A stretch of DNA of 5,894 bases from Treponema sp. (GCA_031257715.1 JAIROE010000140.1:1-5894); one strand, 5' to 3'; positions 1 to 5,894 are shown, counted from the stretch's first letter. Made by a program: numbers and translations. The notes: generated by a model from the letters alone, not told the origin.

Positions 1-1
1 C

Positions 2-1630
2 ATCGTCAGGGACGCGGAACCCGGGCCTTTCCCCATCCGGGGCATAAGCTCCATGAGCGGCATTGCCCTGGTTCGGGTCCAGGGGCCGGGCATGGTGGGA
101 GTAACGGGATTTTCTTCCCGGCTTTTCGGCGCCCTGGCCCGGCGGGAGGTCAACATCATCCTCATTACCCAGAACTCAAGCGAATACTCTATCTGCTTTG
201 CCATCCTGCCTTCCGACACCGCCGCCGCGGAGGCCGCGGTTAAAGAAGAATTCGGCAGGGAAATCGCCGCGGCCCTTATCGATCCTCCGGTCATCGAAAC
301 AGGGCTGTCCATCATCGCGGTGGTAGGCGCCAGAATGAAAAAAACTTTCGGGATCTCCGGCAAGGTTTTTCATGCCCTGGGACGGAACGGGATCAACGTG
401 GTGGCTATTGCCCAGGGTTCCTCGGAGATCAATATCTCCGCCATCGTTGCCAGCCAGGACGAGGCCAAGGCCCTCAACGCGATTCACGAGGCCTTCTTCC
501 TTTCCGGGGTGAGATCGGTCAATCTTTTCCTCATGGGGATAGGTCTTATCGGCGGAACCCTGGTCGAACAGTTTGCCGGCCACCGGGAGATCCTGGCCGA
601 CAGGCACCAGATCCGCGTCAACCTGGCCGCGGCGGCGGATTCCAAAAAGATGATTTTCAGGGCCGAAGGACTGGACCCCAAAACAGTCAAAAACCGTTTA
701 AAGGATCCCGGCTCCGGTACAAGCGGCGCTGATAACGCGGGCGGCGCTGACGGCGCGGTCATTGAGGATTTTAACCTTGAGGGTTTCATCAAAAAAATGA
801 AGTCCTTCAACCTGCCCAACACCTGCTTCTGCGACTGCACGTCGGGGGACGATGTGGCGGGCCACTACGCCGATATTCTTAAGTCCTCCATTCCCATCGT
901 GACCCCCAACAAGCGGGCCAACGCGGGTTCCCTGGAATACTACAAGACCATCACCGGCTTTTCCCGGGATCGCGGGATTCCCTACCTCTACGAGACAACG
1001 GTCTGCGCGGGGCTGCCCGTCATATCCACCCTGAGGGATCTCTTTCTTTCGGGCGACAGGGTACGCCGCATAGAGGCGGTGCTGTCGGGAACCCTGAGCT
1101 ATATTTTCAATAATTTTGACGGAACCAAGGTTTTTTCCGCCCTAGTGAGGGAGGCCAGGGTCAAAGGCTATACCGAGCCTGACCCGCGGGACGATCTCAA
1201 CGCCATGGACGCCGCCCGCAAGGCCCTGATCCTGGCCAGGGAATGTGGTATTCCCCTGGAATTTTCTTCCGTGGTGGTGGAACCCCTGATGCCTCCGGCC
1301 TGCTTTGAGGCATCCGGTGTGGAGGCTTTTTTCGCGGAACTTGAAAAATCGGACGATGATTTCGAAAAACGCCGCGCAAAGGCCGCCTCGGAAGGCAGGG
1401 TACTGCGCTATGTGGCGGTTATCGAGGAAGGCTCGGCCAGGCTTTCCCTCAGGGCCGAAGATCCCGGCAGCCCCTTCCTTTCGCTGGTAGACTCGGACAA
1501 CATCGTGGTGATAACCAGCGACCGGTATTCGAAGCTCCCCATGGTCATCAAGGGCCCCGGCGCGGGCGCCCAGGTGACCGCCGGCGGGGTTTTCGCGGAC
1601 ATCGTGAGGATTGCGAGGACGCTGGTGTGA
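2..1630 (+). CDS. thrA: Bifunctional aspartokinase / homoserine dehydrogenase (ThrA type), 5'-truncated by window edge
   Basis: This is the C-terminal part of the fused enzyme that phosphorylates aspartate and reduces aspartate semialdehyde to homoserine, in the cytosolic threonine/methionine pathway. The frame is open from base 2, so the Met at base 53 (numbered 1 here) is internal. Two ACT regulatory repeats come first (about residues 1-50 and 85-135), with paired TQNSSE and AQGSSE motifs like those that bind threonine in this family. The homoserine dehydrogenase part starts with the nucleotide-binding GIGLIGG (162-168). It continues with DCTSGDDVA (261-269), VTPNKRAN (283-290) and GYTEPDPRDDLNAMDAARK (372-390). 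The last motif contains the equivalents of the yeast enzyme's catalytic Glu, Asp and Lys residues (E375, D386, K390), with K287 as the second lysine. The C-terminus (GAGAQVTAGGVFADIVR) is complete. About 280 residues of kinase domain should lie upstream. A short Gly/Ala/Ser-rich insertion sits at 219-236. Feedback inhibition by threonine is inferred from the ACT domains. Confidence 0.96.
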   Translation: MVRDAEPGPFPIRGISSMSGIALVRVQGPGMVGVTGFSSRLFGALARREVNIILITQNSSEYSICFAILPSDTAAAEAAVKEEFGREIAAALIDPPVIETGLSIIAVVGARMKKTFGISGKVFHALGRNGINVVAIAQGSSEINISAIVASQDEAKALNAIHEAFFLSGVRSVNLFLMGIGLIGGTLVEQFAGHREILADRHQIRVNLAAAADSKKMIFRAEGLDPKTVKNRLKDPGSGTSGADNAGGADGAVIEDFNLEGFIKKMKSFNLPNTCFCDCTSGDDVAGHYADILKSSIPIVTPNKRANAGSLEYYKTITGFSRDRGIPYLYETTVCAGLPVISTLRDLFLSGDRVRRIEAVLSGTLSYIFNNFDGTKVFSALVREARVKGYTEPDPRDDLNAMDAARKALILARECGIPLEFSSVVVEPLMPPACFEASGVEAFFAELEKSDDDFEKRRAKAASEGRVLRYVAVIEEGSARLSLRAEDPGSPFLSLVDSDNIVVITSDRYSKLPMVIKGPGAGAQVTAGGVFADIVRIARTLV

Positions 1631-1676
1631 GGGGGTTAAATGAAGAGAATACAGGTAAAGATCAGGGTTACTCATT

Positions 1677-2732
1677 TCATGATTTTTTATCGTTTTCGAC
1701 GTATCTTTCAACGGCTGTTTTCTTTGTAGCTTCGACCTTTTCCATCGCAGTCCGCGCCAGATCCTCTTTGGCTGCTTTTTCGGCCGCGGATTTTTGGTCA
1801 TCCGCCTCCGCCTGTTTTCGCAGCAACGGTGCAAGCGTTTTTACCGCTTCCATATCGATGATTCCGGCAATACTAGTGTCGTCTCCTTTGCCTTTGGTAG
1901 CGAAGGAGTTCGCAAGGTCTTTTAACTGGCCGCAGGTGGAGTCAAAACCGTCTTCGGCAAAGGTGAGCGCGATGGTCCGGTAGAGCTTGTACAGGTGTTT
2001 CTCGTTTTCCTCGACAGGATAGTTGTCGTCTATGCCATCGCTGCATAAAAAAACGGCAACAGGTAAATTTTTGGATTCGGGAACGTACCGTATACGAGCG
2101 CTTTCAAGAGCGTCATCATCGCAGATTGATGTGGTAACGTTCAAGTAACATCGTTCATCCCAGGGAACGGGCTGGGCAAATGTGCCGTCCTTATAGAGCG
2201 CGGTAAACCTGCCGTCCCCGATGTGAATGCCAAACCAGTAATTTTTGGTTATGGCTGCCGCTATCAACGTAGTTCCATAGGCGTGATGCAAATCCTGTCC
2301 GGCGGTATAGCGTTTTTGATATTTTTCCTCAACATGGACCAGTTCTTCAGCGGTAACAGGATTATCGGTATAATCCTGTTCGACTTTTCCATGCCATTCC
2401 GCTATGATATGTTTAACGAGGTCCCGAATGTATTTTTCAAATATATCCTTTGAAGGCCATTGTTTCAACTTGACTATTTGCATAAGCCGCGGTTTCAAGC
2501 GGTCCACAAATTCAACAACCGCGTCTTTTGTAACGGTGGCGGCGAATTCCGCTCCCTTCGCGCTACGGAAACAGTTGTCGTCCCCGTGCCCATCGGCGAC
2601 CACGGTAAGGACAAGCGGAACGCCGGATTTATTCTGATAGGGCGGGTAATGGAGGGAAAAATCCTCGCAGCCTTTTCCGCGTTTTGAGTGGCTTATGCCG
2701 GTAGCCGTGGCGGAAAATGATTTATAGGGCAT
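1677..2732 (-). CDS. PP2C-family Ser/Thr protein phosphatase of a TerY-type phosphorylation triad
   Basis: This is a predicted cytosolic metal-dependent phosphatase of 351 residues that would reverse phosphorylation by the kinase encoded two genes upstream. PP2C motifs occur in the usual order: the N-terminal GKGCEDFS (E23-D24), VVADGHG (44-50; metal ligand D47), GTTLIAAAI (153-161), HIGDGRF (170-176), LCSDGIDDNY (229-238; D232) and GKGDDTSIAGI (281-291; D284/D285). All expected acidic metal ligands are therefore present. After the catalytic domain, about residues 303-351 form a Lys/Glu/Ala-rich, probably helical tail of unknown role. The start chosen (MPYKSF) lies 4 bases after the stop codon of the VWA gene and has AAGGGGA upstream. 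A longer frame from base 2786 would overlap the VWA gene by about 50 bases and adds only a basic stretch with no family features. It is the last gene of the run and faces thrA tail to tail. Confidence 0.93.
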   Translation of the reverse strand: MPYKSFSATATGISHSKRGKGCEDFSLHYPPYQNKSGVPLVLTVVADGHGDDNCFRSAKGAEFAATVTKDAVVEFVDRLKPRLMQIVKLKQWPSKDIFEKYIRDLVKHIIAEWHGKVEQDYTDNPVTAEELVHVEEKYQKRYTAGQDLHHAYGTTLIAAAITKNYWFGIHIGDGRFTALYKDGTFAQPVPWDERCYLNVTTSICDDDALESARIRYVPESKNLPVAVFLCSDGIDDNYPVEENEKHLYKLYRTIALTFAEDGFDSTCGQLKDLANSFATKGKGDDTSIAGIIDMEAVKTLAPLLRKQAEADDQKSAAEKAAKEDLARTAMEKVEATKKTAVERYVENDKKS

Positions 2733-2736
2733 AGGA

Positions 2737-3474
2737 TTACCAGTCCCCTTGATCGTTTTCCGGCGCGGAGGCAGCGTCTTCCGCAAACTCCTGTAGAGAG
2801 GCGTTTAATTCTTCCTGTTTCTGTTCATCCCCCATATCCGCCGGTGAATCGCTGACGTTGGAACTCTTGCTTGCCACCTGTGAAGCCCGGACGCTGACAA
2901 ACTTTATCATCTTCTTGAGCATCGCGGCGCTATGGGTCTCCAAAACCGCTTCCATGGTACCGGTAAACGCCTTGAGTATCTCTTTGTTCGCATCGTCCCC
3001 TATGGCAATGGCGACTTTTACCCCCGCTTTGAACCATTTGTTTTGTTTTAAAAGATCGAGACCGCCCTGCCAGTCATCGGTAGGTTCGCCGTCGGACATT
3101 AGAAAGATTGCCGGGGCAAAAGAACCGGTGGCTTCCTGCATAAAGGCCCTGGTCGAAAGTTTTTCGTTTAACGCTTTACAGGCCGCGCCCAAATCGGTAA
3201 CACCTCCGGCATCCAAGTAATTCCAATAAAACTGATCGGCTTCTACCGGCCCATTGGCGGTGATCCACCGCGCTCCGCTAGAAAATTCCAGAACCGCTAT
3301 CTTGATCCGGGCGTCCGCGTTTTCATCGGACAATTCTTTTAAGGCGGGAATAACTTCTTCAATCGCGGTATTCACCGCGCCAATCTTCTGACCGTCCATG
3401 CTGCCGGAAGCGTCTATCACAAAAAACAACACCATCGTTCTTCTGGGAATTTCCACTTTGTCTGTCAATGACAT
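2737..3474 (-). CDS. VWA-domain protein of TerY type
   Basis: This 245-residue protein has no signal peptide or membrane segment, so it is probably cytosolic. The VWA fold is recognised by a complete MIDAS metal site: DASGSM (21-26), the Thr in GGVTDLG (T93) and the Asp in LMSDGEPTDDW (D128). The opening RRTMVLFFVIDASGSMDGQKI resembles TerY, the VWA member of tellurite-resistance and stress loci. The VWA core ends near residue 195. The remaining 50 or so residues are Ser/Asp/Glu/Gln-rich and probably disordered, and they contain no cysteine cluster. Many TerY proteins carry a C-terminal metal-binding domain; here a similar domain is encoded by a separate gene at 4791-5165. The start is supported by AAGGAG at 3481-3486, 6 bases upstream of the ATG. 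The gene follows the kinase after 17 bases and precedes the phosphatase by 4, the layout of a TerY/kinase/PP2C triad. It is probably a scaffold or a phosphorylation target; this role is inferred. Confidence 0.92.
   Translation of the reverse strand: MSLTDKVEIPRRTMVLFFVIDASGSMDGQKIGAVNTAIEEVIPALKELSDENADARIKIAVLEFSSGARWITANGPVEADQFYWNYLDAGGVTDLGAACKALNEKLSTRAFMQEATGSFAPAIFLMSDGEPTDDWQGGLDLLKQNKWFKAGVKVAIAIGDDANKEILKAFTGTMEAVLETHSAAMLKKMIKFVSVRASQVASKSSNVSDSPADMGDEQKQEELNASLQEFAEDAASAPENDQGDW
2744..2750 (-). promoter_or_regulatory. Ribosome binding site of the PP2C gene
   Basis: On the minus strand AAGGGGA lies 11 bases before the ATG at 2732, inside the last codons of the VWA gene. It supports the shorter start of the phosphatase over the ATG at 2786. 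The spacing is longer than optimal. Because the VWA stop codon falls between this site and the ATG, translation of the two genes is probably coupled. Confidence 0.5.
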
Positions 3475-3491
3475 TTCATGCTCCTTGTAAT

Positions 3492-4769
3492 TTATTTTAT
3501 TTCGGCGGTATCGGCGCCAAAATTGATTGTTATATTTTTTCTGAGCACAAGGGAAGCGCCGGGGGCAAGCGGGTTTGTACTTTCTTCTTCCGTTATCGTC
3601 CAGGTTTTATCCGACACATTTTTGAGTTCAAAACCGCCGTCCTTTAACGCCGCGGCTTCCCCGGCAAGGGTCTCAAAATCGTCCGAGTCCCTTTCCGTGT
3701 GGCAGGCATACAGTTTTGTACGCTGATGTACCGGGAGGTTGTACCGGCGGGTTTTTATGTAGAACGGGAAGGCTGCGGCCTTTTTACATTTGGGGCAGGG
3801 ATTCGGATTCTCCGGATCGGCAAAATACACTTCCCCGCAGGAACATTTGTAAATCTCGCCCCGCATACGAATAAAGAGCCGGAGCCACTCCTGGTCTATG
3901 ATTCGTTTTGGCGGTTCGTTCATCAACTCTTTGCTAAAGGCTTTGATGAATTCCTGGCGCAGGTATTCCGGCAGGAAAGGCCAGCGGCTTATGGCGCCTT
4001 TATGGAGAGTCTGTACGGGCCGGTTGGAATCGTCGGCGGGATCAAAAATGAATACAGGGTTTGTACCGTAAATCCTTTTTTCGTGTTCCGCGTCCATGCA
4101 GACGGGGCAGCCGTTCTTGCCTTCCAAAGGATGGTTGTTTGTCCACAGCAAAAACAGCACCACCGAAAGGGAAAAACTGTCGGTCTTAATGCCGGGCTTT
4201 GCCTTTTTTGCGACGATCTCCGGCGCCATGTAGCGGGCCTTTCCGGCAATACCGGAATTTTTGCCGTATTCCGATACGTTATCGTTATCGCAGATAAGCA
4301 CATCGCCGTTCTTGGGGTTGATAAAAAAATTGCCGTCGTTCAAGTCCTGGTAGCTGTAGCCGCTGTTATGGAGGGCGCGGAAACCGGCGGTAATATGCAG
4401 CGCGGTATTGACCATCGCGGTTACGCTGGCAAATACTTCTTTACCGATGAGAAATTTGGAAAAATCCTTATACTCAGGAGGCCGCAGGTCCATGATGTAG
4501 CCGAAGGCTTCGCCGTCGCGTCCGGTAAGGTCTTCCGGCCAGAGGAACGCCCTGGTGGGCTTTCCTTTCCTGATATTGTTTTCAAGATTTTCGTAAAACT
4601 TATCAGGGTTCTTAAATTTTTTTCCTGAATACCACTTGAGCGCCTTGGACCGGCCGTCATAGTTTACTTTATAAACCGCGCCCTGGCCGCCTTCGCCAAG
4701 TTTTTCCTCAACGGCTGCCTTTTTGAAGTCTTTAGTCTGAATTGAGTAACCCTTGGGTAAATCCGTCAT
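3492..4769 (-). CDS. Atypical Ser/Thr protein kinase with C-terminal zinc ribbon and beta-rich tail (TerY-associated)
   Basis: This 425-residue predicted kinase has a glycine loop LGEGGQGAVYKV (24-35), the ATP-anchoring lysine in ALKW (K45), a catalytic loop SYQDLNDGNFF (139-149; D142, N147), a metal-binding CDNDN (160-164; D161) in place of DFG, and MAPEI (181-185) in place of APE. HRDxK is replaced by YQDLN, so the usual catalytic-loop lysine is Asn144. The essential Asp and Asn residues remain, so activity is likely. A segment with CPVC (221-224) and YGTNPVFIFDPADDSNRP (234-251) follows, typical of kinases in TerY triads as I recall them. A CxC...CxxC zinc ribbon (C309, C311, C325, C328) comes next. 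The last 45 residues (LKNVSDKTWT...LAPGASLVLRKNITINFG) look like a short beta-sandwich, possibly FHA-like. No membrane segment is seen. The start has GGGGAGGAA (4776-4784) upstream at good spacing. It lies 21 bases after the cysteine-rich gene. Confidence 0.92.
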   Translation of the reverse strand: MTDLPKGYSIQTKDFKKAAVEEKLGEGGQGAVYKVNYDGRSKALKWYSGKKFKNPDKFYENLENNIRKGKPTRAFLWPEDLTGRDGEAFGYIMDLRPPEYKDFSKFLIGKEVFASVTAMVNTALHITAGFRALHNSGYSYQDLNDGNFFINPKNGDVLICDNDNVSEYGKNSGIAGKARYMAPEIVAKKAKPGIKTDSFSLSVVLFLLWTNNHPLEGKNGCPVCMDAEHEKRIYGTNPVFIFDPADDSNRPVQTLHKGAISRWPFLPEYLRQEFIKAFSKELMNEPPKRIIDQEWLRLFIRMRGEIYKCSCGEVYFADPENPNPCPKCKKAAAFPFYIKTRRYNLPVHQRTKLYACHTERDSDDFETLAGEAAALKDGGFELKNVSDKTWTITEEESTNPLAPGASLVLRKNITINFGADTAEIK

Positions 4770-4790
4770 TTATTGTTCCTCCCCTGTTGA

Positions 4791-5165
4791 TTAAAAACCG
4801 CCGCCTTTAACATCAAAACTGCCGGCGGCGCTGTATATACTTGTTTCACCGCACCAGGGGCAAGTCATCTCCGCCGTGCCGTCCCCATTATCGATAATAC
4901 CGCCCCCGCAGCCTGTTTTCCCGCAACCGCACTGCGCAAATCCAATGTTGCCGCAATGGGGACAGCCGGGGTATTCGTCGCCGGCATTCATGGAACCGCT
5001 GATGGTATTCGCGTCAAAACCCTCTCGTTTTGCCTTGCGTTCGTCAATGGGAAACGCCCATGTCCGTACCCAATCCCTGCCGCGTTGTTCAATCCGAATG
5101 CCAAAGGCTTTCTTGGTACTCGAACATTTCGCCATGATAACCTTGGCGTTTAACGGTCCCGCCAT
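4791..5165 (-). CDS. Stand-alone TerY-C-like metal-binding protein
   Basis: This 124-residue protein appears to consist of a single cysteine-rich domain. It has eight cysteines: C14, C68 and C71 (YPGCPHCGN), C79 and C81 (AQCGCGK), C86, and C102 and C105 (TCPWCGE). Two or more zinc ions are likely bound. The N-terminal half has a KKAFGIRIEQ...WVRTWAFPI strand-rich block followed by DERKAKREGFD, the pattern I associate with the TerY-C domain that is fused behind the VWA domain in many TerY proteins. Here it is a separate protein three genes upstream of the VWA gene, counting itself. The start codon lies 3 bases after the upstream stop, with AAGGGGG (5174-5180) 8 bases before it. A second Met at residue 11 is possible but has no better site. 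The C-terminus is a Gly-rich tail. Domain naming is from memory of the family; the metal-binding cysteines are directly visible. Confidence 0.82.
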   Translation of the reverse strand: MAGPLNAKVIMAKCSSTKKAFGIRIEQRGRDWVRTWAFPIDERKAKREGFDANTISGSMNAGDEYPGCPHCGNIGFAQCGCGKTGCGGGIIDNGDGTAEMTCPWCGETSIYSAAGSFDVKGGGF

Positions 5166-5168
5166 TGG

Positions 5169-5690
5169 TTAGACCCCCTTATCCTCATTCTTATGATCTG
5201 CTAAATCACTATCTATTGTTCCTTTTATATTGATGTCAAAACTCTTTTGCAAGGAATCGCAAGATTCTTTTTGAATTTTTCTTTTTGACAGGCCCAAAAA
5301 CCTATAGTTATAACGCAGCATAGCCATATCGGAATAAAATTGAGCCAACTGCCGCCTTTGAAAATGCAAAGTCCTGGAGAAATCAATCAAATCAATCTTT
5401 TCAGACAGTCGAGCGGTTACCTGTTTTTTATACTTGTCAATATATGCGCGGTGAATATTTGAAACGTTGTTGTTACAATCGTGAGCAAAGAAATAAAATA
5501 TTGCCAGTATTGCGGTCCCCATTTCCGCAGTGCGATATTCTTGAACCAGGTTAGCATACATCTGATTAACCATAATCCGGCGCGGTATAAACCATGCAAA
5601 ACCTAATGCAAAGAGCGAAAGGACAATACCTATCGCATCAAGCGGAGTACATTTCGCTTGTTTTACCAGATTACAAAGCCATTGTTCCAT
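5169..5690 (-). CDS. Small membrane-anchored protein, function unknown
   Basis: This 173-residue protein is not assigned to a named family with confidence. One clear transmembrane helix spans about residues 17-36 (LDAIGIVLSLFALGFAWFIP), followed by basic RR. A second hydrophobic stretch, AILAIFYFFA (60-69), is short and may be part of a soluble helix. The motif QMYANLVQEYRTAEMGTAI just after the membrane segment, and the Arg/Tyr-rich helices at 105-135, recall a widespread group of hypothetical proteins with one N-terminal helix and a helical cytosolic part (DUF4760-like); this is a weak resemblance. GC content is clearly lower than in neighbouring genes (39 of 120 bases, about 33%, in 5221-5340). 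The start is supported by GGGGGTGGAG just upstream, overlapping the end of the WD40 gene, 12 bases away. Position inside the operon suggests it anchors or senses for the phosphorylation module. Confidence 0.75.
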   Translation of the reverse strand: MEQWLCNLVKQAKCTPLDAIGIVLSLFALGFAWFIPRRIMVNQMYANLVQEYRTAEMGTAILAIFYFFAHDCNNNVSNIHRAYIDKYKKQVTARLSEKIDLIDFSRTLHFQRRQLAQFYSDMAMLRYNYRFLGLSKRKIQKESCDSLQKSFDINIKGTIDSDLADHKNEDKGV

Positions 5691-5702
5691 TCTCCACCCC
5701 CT

Positions 5703-5894
5703 TTAGTCCATGCCCCAAACTTTGACGGTATGGTCGTATGAACCGGAAACGATGCGCCGCCCGTCGGGACTGTACGCCACGGAAAGGACACGGTGCCTAT
5801 GCCCGCTGAGGGTCATGATTTCCCGCCCGCTCTCCGCGTCCCAGACTTTGACGGTATGGTCCCATGAACCGGAAACGATGCGCCGCCCGTCGGG
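5703..5894 (-). CDS. WD40-repeat protein, C-terminal end only (5' part beyond window)
   Basis: The frame is open from the right edge of the window to a TAA at 5703-5705 and encodes 63 residues. They form the end of one WD40 repeat, one complete repeat and a three-residue tail: PDGRRIVSGSWDHTVKVWDA, then ESGREIMTLSGHRHRVLSVAYS, then a second PDGRRIVSGSYDHTVKVW ending in GMD. The GH and W(D) landmarks of WD40 blades are present, with a spacing of 42 residues. WD40 propellers are protein-interaction platforms, usually of seven blades, so several hundred residues should lie upstream. In bacteria such repeats are often fused behind a Ser/Thr kinase or another effector domain, which cannot be judged here. 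The stop is 12 bases before the membrane-protein gene, so it belongs to the same transcription unit. Confidence 0.93.
   Translation of the reverse strand, partial: PDGRRIVSGSWDHTVKVWDAESGREIMTLSGHRHRVLSVAYSPDGRRIVSGSYDHTVKVWGMD
5719..5768 (-). repeat. WD40-coding direct repeat, copy 2 (last blade)
   Basis: This 50-base stretch matches 5845-5894 with two mismatches, both at 5736-5737 (gt here, cc in the other copy), which change the encoded Tyr to Trp. The period is 126 bases, or 42 codons. The match is at the DNA level and includes third codon positions. Confidence 0.95.
5845..5894 (-). repeat. WD40-coding direct repeat, copy 1 (continues past the window edge)
   Basis: This partner of 5719-5768 is 48 of 50 bases identical. 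The copy reaches the last base of the window, so the repeat unit is longer than seen here and more copies probably follow outside. Confidence 0.95.

Larger units (their letters stand above)
1677..5894 (-). other. Six-gene TerY-P-like operon (leader end and promoter outside window)
   Basis: Six genes on the minus strand are separated by 12, 3, 21, 17 and 4 bases in transcription order: WD40, membrane protein, TerY-C-like, kinase, VWA, PP2C. No gap is large enough for an independent promoter with standard spacing plus leader, so a single transcript is inferred. The kinase, VWA and PP2C trio matches the TerY phosphorylation triad described by comparative genomics. The promoter and first gene(s) lie beyond the right edge. 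No convincing terminator was found after the last gene. Confidence 0.8.

Noticed and set aside
53..55. ATG at 53 as the true start of a free homoserine dehydrogenase
   Set aside because: The frame is open to the window edge, and the residues before it (PFPIRGISSM) match the ACT-domain entry of fused ThrA, so the gene is truncated by the window and does not start here.
1638..1690. Possible terminator hairpin in the thrA / PP2C gap (AAATGA 1638-1643 with TCATTT 1672-1677, GTAA with TTAC inside, then a T-run at 1683-1688)
   Set aside because: The stems are short and AT-rich, with a large bulge on the 5' side, and the T-run lies inside the PP2C coding end. Stability is too low to call by eye; a folding calculation would settle it.
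1142..1834. Open frame of about 230 codons on the - strand overlapping the ends of thrA and the PP2C gene
   Set aside because: It overlaps two well-supported genes, and its translation is rich in Arg/His/Pro with no family resemblance, typical of an antisense shadow.
2733..2786. Longer N-terminus for the PP2C gene starting at 2786
   Set aside because: It would overlap the VWA gene by about 50 bases. The added residues are basic and lack PP2C features, and the ATG at 2732 has an AAGGGGA site and sits directly after the VWA stop.
3699..4628. Open frame of about 309 codons on the + strand opposite the kinase gene
   Set aside because: It lies fully antisense to a kinase with intact motifs, its translation has no recognisable domain, and it has no convincing ribosome binding site. 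It is a by-product of the kinase codon use.

Overview
The window holds two unrelated blocks that converge on a 46-base gap. The left block (bases 1 to 1630, + strand) is the C-terminal two thirds of a fused aspartokinase / homoserine dehydrogenase of the ThrA type, a housekeeping enzyme of threonine and methionine synthesis. It is cut at its 5' end by the window edge. The right block (1677 to 5894, - strand) is a compact six-gene run, apparently one operon, read from the right edge toward the left.

In transcription order the operon encodes: the tail of a WD40-repeat protein (cut by the window edge), a small membrane-anchored protein of unknown function, a free-standing cysteine-rich protein resembling the TerY-C metal-binding domain, an atypical Ser/Thr kinase with a C-terminal zinc ribbon and a small beta-rich tail, a von Willebrand A (VWA) protein of TerY type with an intact MIDAS motif, and a PP2C-type phosphatase with a charged helical tail. 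Gaps between neighbouring genes are only 3 to 21 bases. Most of the genes carry a clear purine-rich ribosome binding site.

The combination VWA (TerY) + kinase + PP2C is the phosphorylation triad known from comparative genomics of tellurite-resistance/stress (Ter) loci, often called TerY-P. A plausible reading is that the kinase and phosphatase set a reversible phosphorylation state, the VWA protein acts as a metal-dependent scaffold or target, and the TerY-C-like protein supplies the metal-binding module that other TerY proteins carry in the same chain. The WD40 and membrane proteins would be candidate sensor, scaffold or localisation parts. No TerD/TerZ/TerA-like or TerC-like gene is present in the window, so this looks like a stand-alone triad with unusual accessory genes, but the operon continues beyond the right edge.

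Organism: a bacterium of moderate GC content with Shine-Dalgarno-led genes. The fused ThrA, the WD40 repeats of the form SPDGRRIVSGS..HTVKVW, and the overall style recall termite-gut Treponema-like spirochaetes. That is a guess from memory and not proven by this sequence. No RNA gene, CRISPR array, insertion sequence or attachment site was seen. There is no gene-free stretch longer than about 50 bases.
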